Made by a program: the position numbers and the translations under genes
The notes under the pieces: model-generated
Databases searched by the model: none
What the model was told of the DNA's origin: nothing
The model's input: the letters and a program-made list of their open reading frames with translations, nothing else
In this document: positions 22,205 to 34,110 of the stretch, one piece after another
Numbering within the stretch: position 1 is the first letter of the stretch
Layout: each line of letters starts with the position of its first letter
Assembly: GCF_026210795.1 (NCBI RefSeq)
Contig: NC_089446.1
Span: 1 to 64,000, forward strand
Direction of reading: 5' to 3'
Source of the DNA: Rhizophagus irregularis
Taxonomy: Eukaryota > Glomeromycota > Glomeromycetes > Glomerales > Glomeraceae
DNA length: 64,000 bases

Positions 22205-22310
22205 AATTCGTTTAATTTCCGTGATTGGCAGAATTGAACTTGCAACCTCACCATACTCAGGCTTAATGAGGGTCTTAGTCACTTACCACTGAAAAAGGGT
22301 GATCAACCCT
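22205..22310 (-). repeat. Second tRNA-like SINE fragment
   Basis: The reverse complement reads GTGGTAAGTGACTAAGACC then, after about 30 bp, GCAAGTTCAATTCTGCC. Positions and wording resemble A and B boxes of a tRNA-derived head. It lies in the same GC-richer tract as the segment at 21515-21700. No complete SINE body or A-tail is seen. Confidence 0.3.
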
Positions 22311-22728
22311 TTAAATCATCTTTTTATGATCACTAGATGCCAAGATATTAAGCGAAATGTCAAAAATCAGCATTTTTGTATTTTGCGATACTGCGCCGTT
22401 TGACATTTCACTTAATAACTCAGCATCCAATGATCGTAGAATGATGCACCATGATCTAAAAAAACTTTCTCCTGTTGCCTTCACGACCATATTGTTACAA
22501 AAAATAAAAAAAAATTTTTGAAGTATTTTTATTATATACTTCGCATTACTACTAACTATTACATATTTTCTAGTTCTTCCTTCTACTTTTAGCTATAACT
22601 AGTAAACGAAATAATAAAGCTTCTGGTTCTTCTGCTTCAAAACGTCCTGCCTAGAGCCCTCCTTCTGGCGGCGTTCAAGGTCAAGGTCTTTCTCCTTCTA
22701 CTACAGTTTCTACTTCGCAACCTTTGAC

Positions 22729-24165
22729 TAGAGCTCCGAATTTGACCCGACAGATCGGGTAACCCGACGGGTTGACCCGAAAAATTCAGGTCGGGTAGCA
22801 GATTTAATGACCTGACCTCAGGTCGGGTCAGTCACAGTCGGGTACCTGACCCGACCCATTGACCCGACATATTTCGGTCAAAAATAAGACGTTTCAGCAT
22901 TTTATATATATAAAAAATGCCAAACTGACCTGAATCTGACGTTTTTTCATTAAAAATAATTACAAAAACGTCTTTTTTTATTAAAAACATCGGGTTCGAT
23001 TAAAGAAACAAAAAAAAAATGTTTCTTTATTAAAAAACGTCGAACCCGACGTTTTTTATTAAAAGAAACAAAAAAAAATCATTTCTTTAATTAAAAAATG
23101 TCTAACCTGACGTTTTTTATTAAAAGAAACAAAAAAAAATGTTTCTTTAATTAAAAAACGTCGGGTTTGACGTTTTTTCATTAAAAGAAACAAAAAAAAA
23201 GTTTCTTTAATTAAAAAACGTCGGGTTTGACATTTTTTCATTAAAAGAAACAAAAAAAATGTTTCTTAAATTAAAAAACGTCAGGTTTGACATTTTTTCA
23301 TTAAAAGAAACAAAAAAAAAGTTTCTTTAATTAAAAAACGTCGGGTTTGACGTTTTTTCATTAAAAGAAACAAAAAAAAATGTTTCTTTAATTAAAAAAT
23401 GTCTAACCTGACATTTTTTATTAAAAGAAACAAAAAAAAATGTTTCTTAAATTAAAAAATGTCGGGTTTGACGTTTTTTCATTAAAAGAAACAAAAAAAA
23501 TGTTTCTTAAATTAAAAAACGTCTGGTTTGACGTTTTTTCATTAAAAGAAACAAAAAAAAATGTTTCTTTAATTAAAAAACGTCTAACCTGACGTTTTTT
23601 ATTAAAAGAAACAAAAAAAAATGTTTCTTAAATTAAAAAATGTCGGGTTTGACGTTTTTTCATTAAAAGAAACAAAAAAAATGTTTCTTAAATTAAAAAA
23701 CATCGGGTTTGACGTTTTTTCATTAAAAGAAACAAAAAAAAAATGTTTCTTAAATTAAAAACGTCGGGTTTGACGTTTTTTCATTAAAAGAAACAAAAAA
23801 AGATGTTTCTTTAATTAAAAAATGTCAGGTTTGACGTTTTTCATTAAAAGAAATAAAAGAAAACGTTTCTTTAATTAAAAAACCTCGAACCTGACGTTTT
23901 TTATTAAAAGAAACAAAAAAAAATTGTTTCTTTAATTTAAAAACGTCGGGTCCGACGTTTTTCATTAGAAGAAACAAAAAAAAAGACGTTTTGGCGTAAT
24001 AAAAAGTGCCGAAACGTTTTTTTCACCCAAAATATATCGGGTCAATGAGTCGGGTTGGGTATCCGAACTGACCTGTGATATTCGGGTCAGGTCACCAAAT
24101 TCATGACTTGCCTTGGGTCGGGTCAAGTCAATTACCCGACCCGACCCGACCCATTCGAAGCTCTA
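22729..24165. mobile_element. D-type non-autonomous hAT element with hairpin minisatellite core
   Basis: Ends TAGAGCTCCGAATTTGACCC and GGGTCG...CATTCGAAGCTCTA, with a perfect 8-bp duplication CCTTTGAC (22721-22728, 24166-24173). Arms are built of CGGGT / ACCCG words in both orientations. The core (22970-23990) is a tandem array of about 17 units of about 60 bp: ACGTTTTTTCATTAAAAGAA followed by TTTCTTTAATTAAAAAACGT, so each unit is itself a hairpin. It is inserted in LINE ORF1. Confidence 0.9.
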
Positions 24166-24847
24166 CCTTTGACCGACAACTCAGCTAAACGCACACAGGT
24201 TTCTTCTGAACCCATTATGGACCAGGATAATATTTTGACTCCTCCTGCTTCTCAGGATACTGCTTCAATTTCGTCTCCTCCTCCTGTTAATACCAACACG
24301 TCCCCTTCAGCTTCTGACTCTGGTACTTCCCTTGATGACTCCCAACACTTTCCCTCTAACTCTGCAGACAAAGAAAAATCTGTAGATATTTTGCCTCCTG
24401 AACCTGAACGCGCTGCATCTCCTGACGCATCTACCGCTGCTATACAATCTTCCCTCCTTCGCTTTTATGCTGCAGCTACGCCCTCTACTATTAAAGGATT
24501 TTAGACCCACTTCAAAACCAATTGTGAAGCTTGCAACATGACTGACCGAGAATTCTCCTCTTTTTCCTCTTATAGTAGCAAGGCCACCACTCAAGGATCA
24601 GGCGATAATAAAATTATCGTTGTCTACTTTCATTCCAAACCCGATATGGAAAAAGCTATCGTTGCGCCCATCACCTCCCTGCATAATCTACAGTTTCACG
24701 AACATAATTCATCTGCTAAAAAAGTAGATGAGCAGCTTCGTACCCTGGTAGTTACTGATATCCCCCTCTTTATCACCGATGCACAATTAAGGGGCACTTT
24801 CTCCCGTTATAGTATTGTTACCCACTGCCGAATGTGTCTTTCGAAAC

Positions 24848-26035
24848 TAAAGCTCCAAACAGGTCAGTTTGGTCCAGATTATAGATGGTTCAGATTAGAG
24901 CCAAAATCTGTAAGAACTGAACCGAAAAACCGGCGGTTCAGTTTGGTTTAATCTGATTTTTATAAAAATGCGAAAAATTGAATAGCCATCCATCTAAGTC
25001 TAGCTATATATAATTGGATTTGTCTTGACGAGACGCGTCAAATGGTGGTAAGATTATGTCTCTAGCACCAATAGATCACATGTTAATTCATGCTAAATGA
25101 TTTATAAATAATTGGAATTATCAAGCTATCTATCGATGCTAAAGACATGATCTTAGCATCATTCGACGCATCTCAGTGAGATGAATCCAATGAATATAAA
25201 TTTGTCCGTATATAACCACTGGATGGCGAATAATATCAAGTTTTGCATTTTTTTAAAATTTTCGAATGTTAAAAATTAAAAATTCCGATACATGAGTTTA
25301 TTCGTCATCCAATGATCGTGCAAATACAAATTAGGACTCATTGGATTCGTCTCGATAAGACAAGTCGAATGGTAGTGAGATCATATCTCTAGCATTAATA
25401 GATCGTAAGTTAATTCACACTAAATGACTTATAAAAAATTGGCATTAGCAAGCTATCTATCGATGCTAGAGACATGATCTTACCATCATTCAACTCGTCT
25501 CATCGAGACAAATCCAATAAGTCCTAATTCATACTTGTATGACCATTGGACGACGAATAAATTCATGTATCGGAATTTTTGATTTTTAACGCTCAAAAAT
25601 TTTAAAAAAAATGCGAAACTTGACATTATTTGCCATCCAGTGGTCGTACACAGACGAATTTATATTCATTGGATTTGTTTCACTGAGTTGTGTCGAATGA
25701 TGCTAAGATCATATCTCTAGCATCAATAGATAGCTTGATAATTCCAATTATTGATAAATCATTTAGCATGGGTTAACGTGTGATCTATCGATGCTAGAGA
25801 CACGATCTTACCACCATTCGATGCGTCTCGTCGAGACGAATCCAATAATATATGGCTCGACTTTGTACGATTACTAGACGGCCAGCTATTCGATTTTTCG
25901 CATTTTTATAAAAAATCGGATTAAACTGAACCGAACCGCCAGTTTTTCAGTTCTAATACCCGAATCGAACCGAACTGAATTTTGAGCCAGTTTTGGATCA
26001 GTTCTCCGGTTTAGCCCAAATTGTTAGGAGCTTTA
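24848..26035. mobile_element. C-family palindromic element, copy 2 (opposite orientation to copy 1)
   Basis: A 1188-bp element with ends TAAAGCTCCAAACAGG and TTAGGAGCTTTA, and duplication TTCGAAAC / TTCAAAAC (24840-24847, 26036-26043; 7 of 8). It matches the element at 15799-16996 in reverse: the AGTTCTAATACCCGAATCG end at about 25950 corresponds to the left end of copy 1. It interrupts the first RRM of LINE ORF1. Confidence 0.88.
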
Positions 26036-27284
26036 TTCAAAACTTTATCACACTGCGTATATAGTTTTCGATTCCGCCACATCTATAGATCAATTTGAAA
26101 CCACGTGGGCTGTTCTTTGTACTGGACATTGCTTATGCGTCTGCCCTGCTTCTCATTCACCTGACCAACGCGCCATCAGACGTGCCCATGTTGCACTTCT
26201 TGCTGGCCTCCTCTGCGGTTCCATTGCCGCTAACCTTTCTGAAATTGCTAAAGAAGTTTTCGCTAAAAGCGTTAACATTCCTTTCTATTATAATTCTTAC
26301 AATCCCAAGCTATACACCTATATGCACTTTTTTTCAGCTGCCACTAAAGAATCGGCCATGGGGATCACTTGCGCTCTCAAATCTATTAGCCTTACTTGGC
26401 ATGAACCTTCCAATGTTCCTCTCTTTGTAACCGTTGTGGTTGTCCTGGTTGTAATCCGGATAAATGTGCTTCATCACAAGCTCCTCAACGTCCTTCCCGT
26501 CCATGATCTAGCAATGATAAATTGCGTGAATTATATAACAAACATTTACCTCCTTCCCATCCTGCTAAACGTCATAATCATTTTGCGTACTCTGCCAACT
26601 CTCAACAAAGATCTTATGCTGACATTACTGGTAGGAGAGCTCCTTCCCGATCCTAGTCTCGTTTCAGATCTTTATGCTCACGCTCTCAACATAATAATCA
26701 TCATTGTTCTCAACACCCTTCTCAGTCTGATTTGGATCACGACATAGCTGCAATGTCCTTTAATGGATTGGCAATACATCACTAAGCAAATTACTGTCAT
26801 ACTTGAAGAGATTACTCATCTTACCACAGAATTTGCCCAACTTCAAAATCGAGTTAAATGGTTAGAAGATCAGTATTCTTCTCCTCCTATCCTGAGATCC
26901 TCACAACCTCATGTTCCCCTTCCTCTTGAGACAGAATCTATAGATCAAGGATGGGATAATAATGATAAACCTTCTGATCCTAGACATCTTAGTGATAACC
27001 TCATGGATTTTAGCTTTTCTGTTTCACCACAACATGGTCCTAACTTTATTGCTCAATCACATATTCCTCTCCCTCCTCAAATGAGTTTGATCCCTGGTCC
27101 AGCCACATCACTACACGACCGCCTTCTTTTCTTACCGCTACAGTTACTGAACTCACTAAAACGGTCCAACAAGGCATAGCTCAACAACAACAATTCTTGG
27201 CTGCTCGCGATAACGTGAACTATCATTAATTCTTAAATCTTAATTATTCCCTTTACTACTTACGTTTTTTATCATAGTGTAGTA

Positions 27285-30200
27285 ATGATGGATAACAAAA
27301 AACATAATTTTTCTCCTTACCATTCTCCTCTTATTAAATTTGGTCAGATTAATGTTAATGGTCTATGTTCCCCGGTTTGACAATAACATTTACTTAATTT
27401 CTTTCTTCACTCTTCTTTTGGAATTTTATCTTTAAATGATACCCGGCTTTCTTCTGCTAGTGCTAAACATATTTTTAAAATTGAACATTCTCAATATAAT
27501 TTTTGGTGCTATTGGGCCTGTTCTTCTTCTCCTCGACCTCATGATGGTGTTGGCATTTTGCTTAGCAATCCTCTTCATAAACATGTTCAAATGATTGATT
27601 CTTGGGAAGGTCGTTTGCTTAAGATAGATCTGTTTTTTCACCAAACAAAAATTTCTTTAATTTCTTTATACAATCCTCCTTCTGGTTATGTTCACTATAA
27701 TATTTTTGCTAATCTTCTCGCCAAACTTACTTTTTAACTTGATTTTGCTCGTTCCAATAATTATCATGTTATTGTTTTGGACGATTTTAACATAGACGAA
27801 ATTGCTCATTCTTCTTATCCCCTTCGACACTTTAAATTATTACGTCTACTTACTTCTCATTATTTTATTGATCATCAATACCTATTCCTCTTCTAATTCT
27901 ATTTCTGATTAAAGATGGTGTCGCAAATATGTAATTGCGGAATAATTGTGATTTACGGTATTGCAGAACATTGCGAATTTTTAAATTTAAAATCTGCAGA
28001 TCCACAAATCTGCAATTATCCGCAATCCCGCAAATATTCCACAAATCTGCAAATATCCAAAGTATTGCAATTCAATTGCAGAATATTTGTGGGATTGCGG
28101 AATAGTTGCAGATTTGTGGAATGTCCGCAAAAAAAACTGATTTTTTTTTTAATGAAATATAATTTTTTAATTTAACTACTAAAAAATATATTTCCTCTTA
28201 TTATTAATCATAAAAAAAAATTATTTTTCATTAACAAAATTTAAAAAAAAATGATTTTATTTTTTTAGAAAAAAATGGATCAGTAATTTGGAAAAACTGC
28301 CAGAAACAGCATTTTCTCTTATTATAACTGCAAAAAAACGCCAGAATCATAGTACCGGCAATTTTAATATGAAAAAAATCAAAAGAAAATGCCAGAACTA
28401 TAGTTCTGACGTTTTTATGTAAAAAAAAATCAAAAAAAAATGCTAGAACCATAGTACCGGCGTTTTTATGTAAAAAAAATCAAAAGAAAATGCTGGAACT
28501 ATAGTACCAGCATTTTTATGTGAAAAAAATCAAAAGAAAATGCCGGAATAATAATACTGGCATTTTTATGTAAAAAAATTAAAAGAAAACGCCAGAACTA
28601 TAGTTCCAGCATTTTTATGTGAAAAAAATCAAAAGAAAACGCCAGAATCATAGTACTGGCATTTTTATGTAAAAAAATTAAAAGAAAACGCCAAAACTCA
28701 TAGTTCCAGCGTTTTTATGTAAAAAAAATCAAAAGAAAATACCAGAACCATAGTACTGGCATTTTTATGTAAAAAAAATCAAAAGAAAACGCCAGAACTC
28801 ATAGTTTTGGTATTTTTATGTAAAAAAAAATCAAAATAAAACGCCAGAACCCATAGTTCTGGCATTTTTATGTAAAAAAAATCAAAATAAAATGCCAGAA
28901 CCTATAGTTCCAGCATTTTTATAAATGTACGAAACTAACAGTTATGGGCAGCAATTAGAATTGTGGAATTGCGGGCTACTAACCGCAATTCAACTCCAAA
29001 ATCTGCAATATTGCGAAATTTGAAAATCATTTGCGAACCCATCCTTATTCCTGATAATACATATTTTTATGATAGCGGTGCTTCCTGTTTGGACTATATT
29101 TGGTCTTCTCCTGGATTTCCTGCTCCTGGCCTCTTTTCTCAAGTTGTTCCCTGTCCAGAAATTTCTGATCGCCCATTTACAGACCATCATACTCTTATCA
29201 CTGTCTTTGATTTCAGTACCTGTTTAGCTGTTCTTGCAAAATCTCATCTTAAACAAAAGAAGGAAGGACGAGTTGTTTTCACTTACAACTCTACTACTAA
29301 AGCCCATTGGACGGCATTTTCTTCTGATGTCTCTTCCCGCCTTCAACTGAATATTAATATTAGTGGTCCCTATATGGAATTTGATTTCTCCAGACTTTCT
29401 TTAGATAAACTTTGGCACACTTTGAAACGTATTATCCTTGGTGCTGCCATCAAACATCTTCCGAAAAAGAATGTTTCAAATACCTACCGTCACTCTTACC
29501 CTCCTGATCTCACCAAACTTATTGCTGTTAATAAATTTTTGGACAAGCTTTTATTTCGTCTTACCACAACTAGGCCTAGTCGTCCTACTCAATTATTGCA
29601 AATGTTATTAGCTTTACCTAGGCGTTTAAAAGACCTTGCTAATTTAATTTTGGATTATGTAATCCCATTTATGCAACTTCACTATTGTCCGCCTTTAAAT
29701 CCTTTTTACGGTTTCAGAAATCCTTAGTTTCGGCTTATTTATCTGTTTGATTCGCACAACATGCTTCTGATTCAAACGAATATTACACTGCTCTACGTGA
29801 TGATTATTTTTCATCCTCCCTTGGCACTTTTATCGATTCAGCTCTTTCTGTTGAAAAACATTCAATTATTCTTGATCGGGTTCTGGTTGTTTTGGATTCA
29901 AAATCTACCTTCCTTACAGATCTGTCTGATATTAAACAAGCCACTGTTGCACATTTCCAGTCAGTGGTTTCCCCACCCTTAACATAATACACTTCCAGGA
30001 ATTCCTTCCCTCCTCGTTGGCAAAAGGCATATACCCTCTCTTTGACATATCTGCCTCATTATACGACCCTGTCTTATTCCCGATTTCATTGCAAGAATAG
30101 TTACAAGTCATCTCTTTCATGCCTAACAACAAAGCCTCCAGTCCTTCTAAGGATTCTTATGAAATGTTAAAACATCTATCCGGAGACGCTTTGGAATTTT

Positions 30201-33200
30201 CCCTTCTCCTTGCCAACTCCTATCTTTTGCGTGGTGATATTCCTGCTGATTGGCGTGAAGCTGTTGTTTATTCTATCTCCAAACCTCATGACTTTAATGC
30301 TCAACTTAAAAATACTCATCCTATTACACTTTTAGAAACTGTTCGCAAATATATTGTTAAGGTAGTTACTAATCGCCTTTCTCGTTTGCTTGCTGACAAC
30401 AAAATTCTCTAAGGACATAATTTTGCTGGATTGCCTGGTAGATCTACGGATGTGCCTATCAAAATGTTGGATGCTATTATCCATCAACACAAATACGAAT
30501 CTTCTGATGACCAAGAACTGTAGATCGTTTCTCAGGATTTTGATTCTATGGATCTTAATATGCTTAAATTAGCTCTAAAGAGATTACAATTTCCTGTGCT
30601 TTTAGTGCGCTTTATACTTAATCTATTTACTAGACGAAACAATAAAATTATTACTTGTTATAGTGATACTCCTAGGTATAGAGTACGTGTTGGTATTGAC
30701 CAAGGAGAAATCATTTCCCCTCTTTTATGGGTGGTCTATTTAGATCCTTTGCTCACCGTGCTAAATCAAGAGGCGTCAGATCCTTTCTTTTTGAAATCTT
30801 CTGCTCTTCAGGACGGTTCACCTATGGAATTTGAACAACATTCATTACCAGTGTCACACCTCACATTTATGGATGACTCTACTTTAATAGCGTCTTCAAA
30901 ATCTGGCATTGAAGACCGATTATCTATTACCGCAGAATTTTATACTCTTAATAATGTTCAAGCCAATTCTGCTAAATATGTTTTACTTTCCTCTTCTAAT
31001 CCATCTTCTGTGATTTTCTTTGGACTTTCCCCTTCTCCTTTAATTGATGATAATACATTTACTCTCACTTCTTTAACTCTTAATACTTCCTTTCGATTCC
31101 TTGAAGTTTGGTTTTCGCTTTCTGCTTCTTCGCAATTTGTGCTTAAACAAGCTCGTTCTATGGTCAAAGATATGGCTGCTCTTCTTGCACCTAAAAAATT
31201 ATTGGCTCAACATGTTGCTTATTTGTATAATGCTATCCTTCTTCCGCGATTGGAATTTCATTTACAAACTTCTTTATTTTCTGAATCCATCATCCAATCT
31301 ATTATTTCTCTGATGCTTTCGATTATTAAGAGGAAAGCTGGTTTGGCCTCTACTACTCCTTTGGCACTTTTATATTTGAAAATACCCTTTTCTATTCAAC
31401 ATACCTTTTGTCATTTTTTGTCTTTCCATGTTGCTTCTTGGCAAAAGATTTTTACTCACCCTGATTTTCAGGATTTTGCCAATTATGCCATTTCTTATCT
31501 TCAAGGATATATGGGTGTTGAAAGTTGTCCTTCTGCTATCGACCTGATACCCTGGTCCCAGATTCTTTCTCTCCGTTCCCATTCCTTATTTAATTCTTTA
31601 TTCTTCTTTTCTTGATTGAATATCACGTGGTCTCTCTCCTTCCGACCTCTGAAGCGAGATCTACGTCTGGCTAAACCTCTCCGATCTATTATCCCACAAC
31701 GTTTATTTCAAACTAGTTGGAGACTGTAGAAGAATCTTAATCTTTTTTATTAGCACAACTCTCATCACCCTGTAGAAAATTTCTTCTACCATGGCCTGAT
31801 CTTTGATATTTGGGAATTGTGGGAAAAAAAGGACGGATTCCTGCTTGGTTTACATTTTTGTCTGATAATATTTTGTCTTCTTTTAATTTCATTTCTCTTT
31901 TTTCTTCTTCATTTATTATTAATCCTTCTTTTGTGATAGTTTTTCCTCTCTTATTAGACAATACAGTTCCTGATGGACAATATCGCCCATTATGGATCCT
32001 TTCTTAGGATCGCACTACCCAAACTTTACTTGTTGGTCGTGTATGCATAACGTATTCAAAAAAATGACTAGCTATAATATCTTATTGGCTTCCCACCGCT
32101 GGCCCTGATTCTACCTCATTTCGCCCTTGTTCTGGATGTTCCCACCATATTCCTAAATATGCAACACTTTCTGCTATTAAATGACGTTGTACTAGTGAAC
32201 ATTGTTTTCTCCAGATTCAATTGATTGATACTATCGCCTATCCTACCAAGAATGCCAAAGTTTTTGCCACAGGATGACCTATTAAATTGTTAACTTCCTT
32301 AGCTTATACTTCTTTTTTAGCCATGGTTTATTTTAATTCTCCTTCAAGTAGCAACATTACTCCCCCATCTTTGGATGACATAGATGATATCCCAATTGTC
32401 CTTCCTTGTTCAACATGCAATTTATATACCGATGGATCCTTTCTTGATTCGATTTCTGGAAAATCTCCCTTTATGTCCTCTGCTTGGCTCGCCCTCGATG
32501 ATGATAATCTTATTTTAGAATCTTCTTCAGATGTTATTCCATCAACTTACCCTTCTGCCCTACGTTCTGAAACATTTACCCTCCAGTCAGCGCTTAAGAC
32601 CCTATCTCCTCTGTTGTTAACATTGATTGTGCTTCCTTGATTTCAATTTGGAATCAATTTGTTGAGACATCTTTCTTGCCTAAGCTTTTGCGTCAACCTA
32701 ACCATTTACTTTGGCTTTCTATTAGACACCAAATTCATAACAAACATTTGTCAATTACTCTCCAGAAAGTCTCCGCACATACTGATGATATGTACAATAT
32801 ACAAGTGGACTTTTTGGCCAAAGAAGCTTTTCACTCACCTCAACTGACAATGACTCCAATGGCCCTGTTAAATGCTCTATGTATCATTTTATATGACTCT
32901 CTTCTGGTTAATGAAAATATTTGCCACTTTTTTGCTCCATGTATCATTTTATATGACTCTTTTCCGGTTGATGAAAATATTCGCCACTTTTTTAAATCTA
33001 TTTATGAGGCCAGGAATTTTTTAAATTTCTGTTCCCTTTCTTGCTTCTCTCATCTTGCTCCAGTCAAATATTTTGACTGGGAGGGTATTCTCTTTTGGTT
33101 ATCTCATTCAAAAGTTTTTACTACACATCACAATGGACAAAAAGGACTTCTTGCGTTCTGACTTAAAATTTTATTGGATATGTTACCTACTTTAACTGCC

Positions 33201-33788
33201 CTTCAGAAACGCAAACCTTCCCTTTATCCTTCCGATTGGTTATATTCTCTTCGCCATTCAGCTCCTGAAGACATAAATCATCTTTGGACTTGTCCCTACA
33301 TTATTCCTGATACCAGCTCTAGATCGATTTATTACAAACTTATACTTTCTTTTCATAATGCTTGTATTACTAGTTTCTCTGAACTTGCTTCTCTTTCAGA
33401 TCATTTTCTACTGGAATTTTCCACTCTTGACTGTTGGGATTTTTCTACACCTTCGCCGTCTTGTCTTTGGCTAACACACGGACTTTTTCCTGTTGATTTA
33501 GTGCAATATCTTTGTAAACATTTTCCTAAAAAGAAAATTTTTGAAGTTTTAACTTCACATTTATCTAATCTTCACGAACAATTATATTGGGATATTTGGA
33601 TGCCTCGTAATGTATTCTTTCATCTATGGCTGAATTCACAAAATTCTGATTTCGCAAATTATCACTCTTCTTCTTCCTCTCTTTCTCCTTCATCTCCTCT
33701 TACCACTTTTAGCTCTTCTTTGGCGACAGTCTCTCAGGATTCCTGGTTTTCCTGGATATCCTCTTCAATAATTCGAGGTGGATCTTAG
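27285..33788 (+). pseudogene. LINE ORF2: APE endonuclease, reverse transcriptase, RNase H
   Basis: Starts ATGATGGATAAC at 27285. The endonuclease part has FGQINVNG, then LSLNDTRLSSA (catalytic region, expected E now N), DGVGILLSN, VIVLDDFN (27770) and, after element F, LDYIWSSPGFP and RPFTDHHTLI. Reverse transcriptase: DIPADWREAVVYSISKP, HPITLLETVRK, QDFDSMD (box A), GIDQGEIISPLLWVVYLDP (box B) and FMDDSTLIAS (box C, 30871-30900). RNase H: LYTDGSFLD (32424), SALRSETF (32560) and KVSAHTDDMYNIQVDFLAKEA (32767-32829). The last segment (33174-33788) has an EDINHLWTCP zinc-type motif and ends at TAG 33786-33788. Many stops and frame changes, for example TGA near 27378, show it is dead. Confidence 0.85.
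27910..29047. mobile_element. F-type non-autonomous element with hairpin minisatellite core
   Basis: Ends TAAAGATGGTGTCGCAAAT and ATTTGCGAACCCATCCTTA, with duplication TTTCTGAT / TTCCTGAT (27902-27909, 29048-29055; 7 of 8). Arms consist of TTGCGGAATA / TCCGCAAT words. The core (28310-28925) has about 12 units of about 50 bp, each with a GCCAGAACTATAGTTCTGGC-like stem and a TTTTTATGTAAAAA segment. Excision joins SISD to NTYFYDSGASCLDYIWSS in the LINE endonuclease, confirming the boundaries. Confidence 0.87.
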
Positions 33789-34110
33789 ATTTCGCACTTG
33801 GATTTTCTGCGCCGCTTAACAGTTCAACCCCTTAGGATTTCTCTCTAGTAATGGACTGGATTTTAAGATGTTGGATAGTTAACTCATACTGGTTTTCGAG
33901 TAAAGTTGAAATATGCGATTCTGTAATAGTTTAGTTTTCCTTCTTTAACTTTATTTTAGTTTAGATTTCTTTACTTGTATGAGTCGTGAAGCTACTCTTT
34001 TTATTTTTTATTATTTTTATTTTCTTATTTTTGTAATATTGTTCGATCCTTTTGTAAATTTTCGATTTTAAAATATAAATAAAAGATAAAGTCATAGGAC
34101 TGCTTGCATA

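Larger units (their letters stand above)
22595..27229 (+). pseudogene. LINE ORF1: RRM and zinc-knuckle nucleic-acid-binding protein
   Basis: Begins near 22595 with ATA in place of an expected ATG (TSKRNNKASGSS), then a Ser/Pro/Thr-rich region (24174-24504). An RRM-like fold follows: LVVTDIPLFITDAQLRGTF, continuing after element C2 as TAYIVFDSATSIDQFETTWA and HCLCVCPAS. A second RRM-like block is HVALLAGLLCGS...KLYTYMHF. A zinc knuckle C-x2-C-x-C-x2-C-x4-C (CNRCGCPGCNPDKC) sits at 26424-26470. The C-terminal part has coiled-coil character and ends at TAA 27227-27229. It presumably binds LINE RNA. Stops (near 22655, 24503, 26505) and two inserted elements (22729-24165, 24848-26035) break it; excising each with one duplication copy restores the flow. 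Confidence 0.8.
22453..34110 (+). mobile_element. Near full-length non-LTR retrotransposon (LINE) with nested insertions
   Basis: Flanked by a perfect 17-bp target duplication GTAGAATGATGCACCAT (22436-22452 and 34111-34127), which lies within a foldback-arm repeat. After removing D, C2 and F the element is about 7.9 kb. It encodes ORF1 with RNA-binding motifs and ORF2 with an APE endonuclease, reverse transcriptase and RNase H. The tail ends in an AT-rich AAATATAAATAAAAGATAAA stretch without a long poly(A). The APE plus RNase H layout fits I- or Tad-like clades. Stops and frameshifts show it is inactive. Confidence 0.9.

Noticed and set aside
22970..23990. CRISPR-like alternation of repeats and spacers in the D and E cores
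   Set aside because: Units are contiguous and diverge throughout, with no unique spacers, and the context is a eukaryotic transposon.
26095..26747. Hydrophobic open frames suggesting a membrane protein
   Set aside because: They are out-of-frame readings of LINE ORF1, whose real frame contains the zinc knuckle and RRM-like blocks.
28990..29190. Minus-strand frame inside LINE ORF2
   Set aside because: Antisense shadow of the APE endonuclease coding strand.
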